From Cyclobacterium jeungdonense (GTDB lineage: Bacteria > Bacteroidota > Bacteroidia > Cytophagales > Cyclobacteriaceae): a stretch of 64,000 nt of DNA. Shown piece by piece: positions 62,581 through 64,000 of this stretch (its first letter is position 1; every line of letters begins with the position of its first letter). The stretch spans positions 62,001-126,000 of the forward strand of contig NZ_WMCD01000003.1 in assembly GCF_010994275.1 (NCBI RefSeq). Reading direction: 5' to 3'. The translations under genes were made by a program, and so were the position numbers. The notes beneath the pieces are model-generated. The model was given only the letters and a program-made list of their open reading frames with translations, had not been told where the DNA came from and did no database searches.

Positions 62581-62892
62581 GTCTTACTTTTTTTTTATAG
62601 AATCAATCTACTCATTTTTCTCTGTAGCGGTTATTCTGGCACTTTATCGGGCCAGGAAGCCAGCATGTCTGAAAAGGAGGTTTATTGGCTGCCGGGGGGC
62701 TTATCCTGACCGGATCTTTTTAAACCGGATAGAACACATCCAAATGTATCAGCTTATCCGTATAGAAAACAATCGGTTGGAATAGGAAGCCTATACCGTG
62801 GCGGGCAAGCTTATGATGCATTCGACTTGATTAAAGATGAGGCTGGTTCAAATAAGCTGATCAATAAAATTCCGGACATTCCTGAAATTTAA
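62581..62892 (+). pseudogene. Decayed gene remnant with an in-frame stop
   Basis: One reading frame, from the stop before 62581 to TAA at 62890-62892, looks like protein-coding sequence broken by a TGA at 62707-62709. The first half reads like a secreted-protein start (INLLIFLCSGYSGTLSGQ, then MSEKEVYWLPGG) but has no ATG. The second half contains PDLFKPDRTHPNVSAYPYRK, GIGSLYRGGQAYDAFDLIKDE and KIPDIPEI. Such continuity on both sides of a stop suggests a short dead gene, possibly with an internal deletion. Its family was not recognised. It lies downstream of the susD terminator and converges on the next gene. Confidence 0.5.
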
Positions 62893-62912
62893 GGTTACAG
62901 GAATTTATTTGG

Positions 62913-62943
62913 ACAGGGGATCGGAAAGCAGCCAATCCCCTGT
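62913..62943. terminator. Bidirectional hairpin between the remnant and the next gene
   Basis: Perfect nine-base arms acaggggat (62913-62921) and atcccctgt (62935-62943) lie 19 bases beyond the stop of the minus-strand membrane protein gene. Flanks are moderately T-rich, so it may end transcription from the minus strand. Confidence 0.5.
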
Positions 62944-62962
62944 TAATTTGCTTATTAGCTAG

Positions 62963-64000
62963 TTACCAATCAAAGCGTTTGTTCATCCCCGGCATTTCAC
63001 CGTGAATGCTGATAGCAATCAGGCTAAGAACTGCCAGGAATAGCAGGATACCCAAAACCATATAGATCCACTTCTCAGGGTTGGCTTCTTTTACCGTAAT
63101 TTTTGGTTGGAATTTTTGGATCAAAAGTACGATTACCACAAAGTTGATAATGTAGAGAAATTGCTCGATACGGTAGAAACTTAAAAAGGAGCCGGTAATC
63201 AAAATGGTAAATACAATGTACACAGCAAAATAAGTAATGAAAATACCCATTATTTCTTTATGACTCATACTTTCTCCGCTTTGTCCCTTTTTATTGGAGA
63301 ACAGACTGATCCAGGTAACAGCGGGAATGAGAAAGGCCATTAATGCCACCCATTGGACCATTCTAACCCAAAGTACCGGATTCTCGATAAGCCTGCCGAG
63401 GGTGGTTTCCAGATCCTTCATGACGAATGATTGCTGCCAAACGATGAAGGGGATCAGGAAAATAAAACCTATCATGGGAAGGGTCAGATTGCTAAAAGAA
63501 TACCTGGAGGTTTCCTTTTCTTCCGGCCAGGAGGCTGTAAAGGCACCATAGGCCATGCCCAATCCACCAAAAAATCCAAGCGAATATTCCATCACGTTCC
63601 ACATATTGAACGGTACATCGGCGACATTTCCCAGGACTTGTAGAAAATTACCGAATGCAAAGCCAAACCCGCCTCCTAATCCGGCAAATACCGCTACCCG
63701 CATGGCACTGTATTGTTTTTTGCGGGCCAGGTAGTACATCATGGCAATGCCAATACCGGCACAGACTCCCCAGGCTTCCGATCTGGGCGGTGTCATGGCA
63801 ATTCCCAATTGCTCAATAATAAAGTAATAGAAAATAACACCGCCTACGGTCATTTCCGCAATTACCTGATGCCACTTCACTTTTTTTTCAGGGTGATCTG
63901 CCAACACCAATCCAAAAAGGCCGCCACCAATCAACCCGTAGAGGCCTCCAATGATGAAAAGCATGGACAGCCCATAATAGACATTGATAAAATCCACCCC
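62963..64000 (-). CDS. Polytopic membrane protein, partial (5' end beyond the window)
   Basis: At least 345 residues, with about ten hydrophobic segments (for example MLFIIGGLYGLIGGGLFGLVL, VAVFAGLGGGFGFAFGNFL, WVALMAFLIPAVTWISLF, YIINFVVIVLLIQ and VLGILLFLAVLSLIAI). The frame stays open to the window edge, and the GTG at 63997 is probably an internal valine, not the start. The glycine-rich helices suggest a transporter-like or channel-like fold, but no family was recognised. It ends in the short tail HGEMPGMNKRFDW. It is on the minus strand, converging with the SusCD region. Confidence 0.7.
   Translation of the reverse strand, partial: GVDFINVYYGLSMLFIIGGLYGLIGGGLFGLVLADHPEKKVKWHQVIAEMTVGGVIFYYFIIEQLGIAMTPPRSEAWGVCAGIGIAMMYYLARKKQYSAMRVAVFAGLGGGFGFAFGNFLQVLGNVADVPFNMWNVMEYSLGFFGGLGMAYGAFTASWPEEKETSRYSFSNLTLPMIGFIFLIPFIVWQQSFVMKDLETTLGRLIENPVLWVRMVQWVALMAFLIPAVTWISLFSNKKGQSGESMSHKEIMGIFITYFAVYIVFTILITGSFLSFYRIEQFLYIINFVVIVLLIQKFQPKITVKEANPEKWIYMVLGILLFLAVLSLIAISIHGEMPGMNKRFDW

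Overview
The window looks like chromosomal DNA from a member of the Bacteroidota, most likely a marine Cytophagales/Cyclobacteriaceae-type bacterium. This is inferred from a SusC/SusD outer-membrane pair, Na+-translocating NQR genes, a DnaE polymerase carrying its own N-terminal exonuclease domain, BatD, DUF2851, DUF3810 and DUF4286 proteins, carotenoid genes of the CruF/CrtZ type, and several promoters of the Bacteroidota TAnnTTTG form. No rRNA, tRNA, CRISPR array, transposase or phage module was recognised, so most of the window is ordinary core genome with a few accessory islands. Layout: (1) 1-6279, minus strand, is a run of exported catabolic proteins: a PQQ-type sugar dehydrogenase with a C-terminal cytochrome c, a CBM9-like protein, an amidohydrolase, a RidA-family protein, a Tat-exported SelA-like PLP enzyme and a second amidohydrolase cut by the window edge. 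(2) 6677-8714, minus, is a carotenoid cluster (CruF-like hydratase, CrtZ hydroxylase) ending in an overlapping MerR/B12-domain regulator that keeps the CarH/LitR cobalamin residues. (3) 8842-13506 holds small proteins, an M14 carboxypeptidase and a TIGR01777 epimerase-like protein. (4) 13711-15550 is a fluoride-resistance unit: promoter, fluoride riboswitch, CLC-F-type F-/H+ antiporter and a small carrier-protein-like ORF. (5) 15905-20427 has two Tat/Sec-exported Gfo/Idh/MocA oxidoreductases, a GNAT enzyme and an exported NodB-type deacetylase. (6) 20595-29658, plus strand, is housekeeping: pyrD, ftsK, lolA-like, pyrF, DUF2851, a NeuD-like acyltransferase, trhO and a nucleoside phosphorylase. 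(7) 29773-32577, minus, has an ABC-F ATPase and two small proteins. (8) 32713-38463, plus: BatD, aroC, a dicarboxylate symporter, an Nfu protein and a DUF3810 protein. (9) 38493-41489, minus: adenine deaminase followed by an orphan sensor kinase. (10) 41645-49873, plus: cmk, ispH, nqrABCDE without nqrF, then DUF502 and a WecE-like aminotransferase. (11) 49949-56722, minus: trxA, dnaE and a lipoprotein phosphoesterase. (12) 56857-62393, plus: a FecR-N-like stub, SusC and SusD, then a decayed gene remnant and a membrane protein running off the window. The most distinctive points are the fluoride riboswitch/CLC-F unit, the CarH-like photoreceptor candidate translationally coupled to crtZ, the all-exported PLP/RidA/amidohydrolase cluster, a dispersed intergenic repeat that in one copy carries two inserted palindromes, the absence of nqrF behind a terminator, and two coding-like remnants in intergenic DNA. 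All calls come from reading the sequence; no database search was run.
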